A stretch of 6,805 nt of DNA from Maricaulis sp042095695 (GTDB lineage: Bacteria > Pseudomonadota > Alphaproteobacteria > Caulobacterales > Maricaulaceae): assembly GCA_042095695.1 (NCBI GenBank), contig JBELMP010000140.1, forward strand, positions 1-6,805, written 5' to 3'. The translations under genes were made by a program, and so were the position numbers. Positions 6,041-6,805 of the stretch are shown here, piece by piece (position 1 is the stretch's first letter; each line of letters begins with the position of its first letter). A model generated the notes under the pieces. That model ran no database searches and was not told the DNA's origin. It worked only from the letters and a program-made list of their open reading frames with translations.

Positions 6041-6805
6041 CTAAGCGATGCGTTCGAGTGCCTGTTCGGTACTGCCATCAGCCGGGGTCACGCGCCAGGA
6101 ACTTTCGACCGAGGCTTCGTATTCCAGCGAGAGAATGTCCGAAACCCGGACATAATCCGCATCCAGCGCCTCCGGAGTCAGCCGCAGTCGAATATAGCCA
6201 TGATCGCGCATATTGCAGTGCCGGACCGCCGGATTCGCGTCAACGAACATATCGCCATAATTGACACCGGGTGCGGCAAAACTCGCGAAGGGGGCGGGGC
6301 TGGTCACCGACGCCGTCACGAATTCAGAGCCGAGGCGATGCCCCTGAGCATCGACGAGATCCGTTGCCCAGTAGGAATGCACATCGCCGGTCACGGTAAT
6401 GATATCTGCATCGACTTCACGCAGAGCGGCATAGAGCCGCTCGCGTTCGGCCGGGAAGCCGTCCCACATATCCAGGCCGAAAGGAATTCCAAAGCGCGTT
6501 GAATTGATGAACCGGCGGGCGAATTCATTGTCGCGCGTGGCGATCCAGCGCAGCCAGCCCGGCATGGTCTGCGTGAAATCCGGGAACTCCACCTTCGCCA
6601 TGATCACCTGATTGGCGATGATCCGCCACGGCTTGCCAGCCGCTACGGAGGCGCCGAAAGCGGCCTGGATCTCGCCGATCTGCCTGTCGCCAAGCAGTTC
6701 ACGCGTCTCATCGCCGATGACATCACGCTTCCAGGCTTCAACGGACGCGATATTCTCCTCGGTCATCTCGGCATTCGGGTCGATTGGCAGGGAACTGACA
6801 TCAAG
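6041..6805 (-). CDS. PhoD-family alkaline phosphatase D (C-terminal part, runs off right edge)
   Basis: The frame is open from the right edge to the TAG at 6041, giving 254 visible residues. It continues upstream of ATG 6766 (LDVSSLPIDPNAE precedes it), so the true start lies outside the window. PhoD enzymes are usually secreted phosphomonoesterases or diesterases that use calcium and iron. Visible family signs are the helix ending WRIIANQVIMAKV (about 60-72 of the fragment), the segment DMWDGFPAERERL (112-124) and the metal-binding G-D-V-H at 140-143 within TVTGDVHSYWATDL. The C-terminal beta-rich part (about 150-254) follows. The N-terminal domain, the signal peptide (PhoD proteins are often Tat-exported) and the other metal ligands are not visible. 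It converges on folE, with its stop 13 nt from the folE terminator T-run. The family is clear; the substrate is not. Confidence 0.88.
   Translation of the reverse strand, partial: LDVSSLPIDPNAEMTEENIASVEAWKRDVIGDETRELLGDRQIGEIQAAFGASVAAGKPWRIIANQVIMAKVEFPDFTQTMPGWLRWIATRDNEFARRFINSTRFGIPFGLDMWDGFPAERERLYAALREVDADIITVTGDVHSYWATDLVDAQGHRLGSEFVTASVTSPAPFASFAAPGVNYGDMFVDANPAVRHCNMRDHGYIRLRLTPEALDADYVRVSDILSLEYEASVESSWRVTPADGSTEQALERIA

Noticed and set aside
6035..6502. A 155-codon plus-strand open frame opposite the PhoD-like gene
   Set aside because: The minus strand has the GDVH metal motif and a continuous family match. The plus frame lies just past the folE terminator and has no family features.

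Overview
This window looks like ordinary chromosomal DNA from an alphaproteobacterium, probably of the Maricaulales/Hyphomonadaceae type. I infer this from the high GC content with strong third-position GC bias, the dense gene packing, and the character of the NifU-like scaffold, FolE, YidD, ThrRS and CysRS proteins. The genus is not proven by the sequence. I saw no mobile element, CRISPR array, tRNA or rRNA.

The main block lies on the minus strand and is read from high to low coordinates. cysS (cysteinyl-tRNA synthetase) comes first, then an unrecognised 80-residue protein, a NifU/IscU-N-type iron-sulfur scaffold, yidD, thrS (threonyl-tRNA synthetase), and the N-terminal part of a polytopic membrane protein resembling O-antigen ligases that runs off the left edge. 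yidD-thrS (6 nt apart) and thrS-membrane protein (25 nt apart) are spaced like an operon. The 192-nt gap ahead of yidD holds a possible promoter with an overlapping palindrome, so yidD-thrS may also be transcribed separately from the upstream genes.

Diverging from cysS across a 237-nt intergenic region is folE (GTP cyclohydrolase I) on the plus strand. It ends in a strong intrinsic terminator. Converging on that terminator from the right edge is the C-terminal part of a PhoD-family phosphatase on the minus strand.

The genes serve translation (two aminoacyl-tRNA synthetases), iron-sulfur assembly, membrane-protein insertion, folate/pterin synthesis, envelope biogenesis and phosphate scavenging. 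No new multi-gene system is evident. The most interesting signals are small: a terminator-shaped hairpin with six U immediately upstream of the cysS start (possible attenuation), a perfect 14-bp palindrome at a possible yidD promoter, a scaffold protein lacking the third canonical cluster-binding cysteine, and an uncharacterised 80-residue protein beside it.
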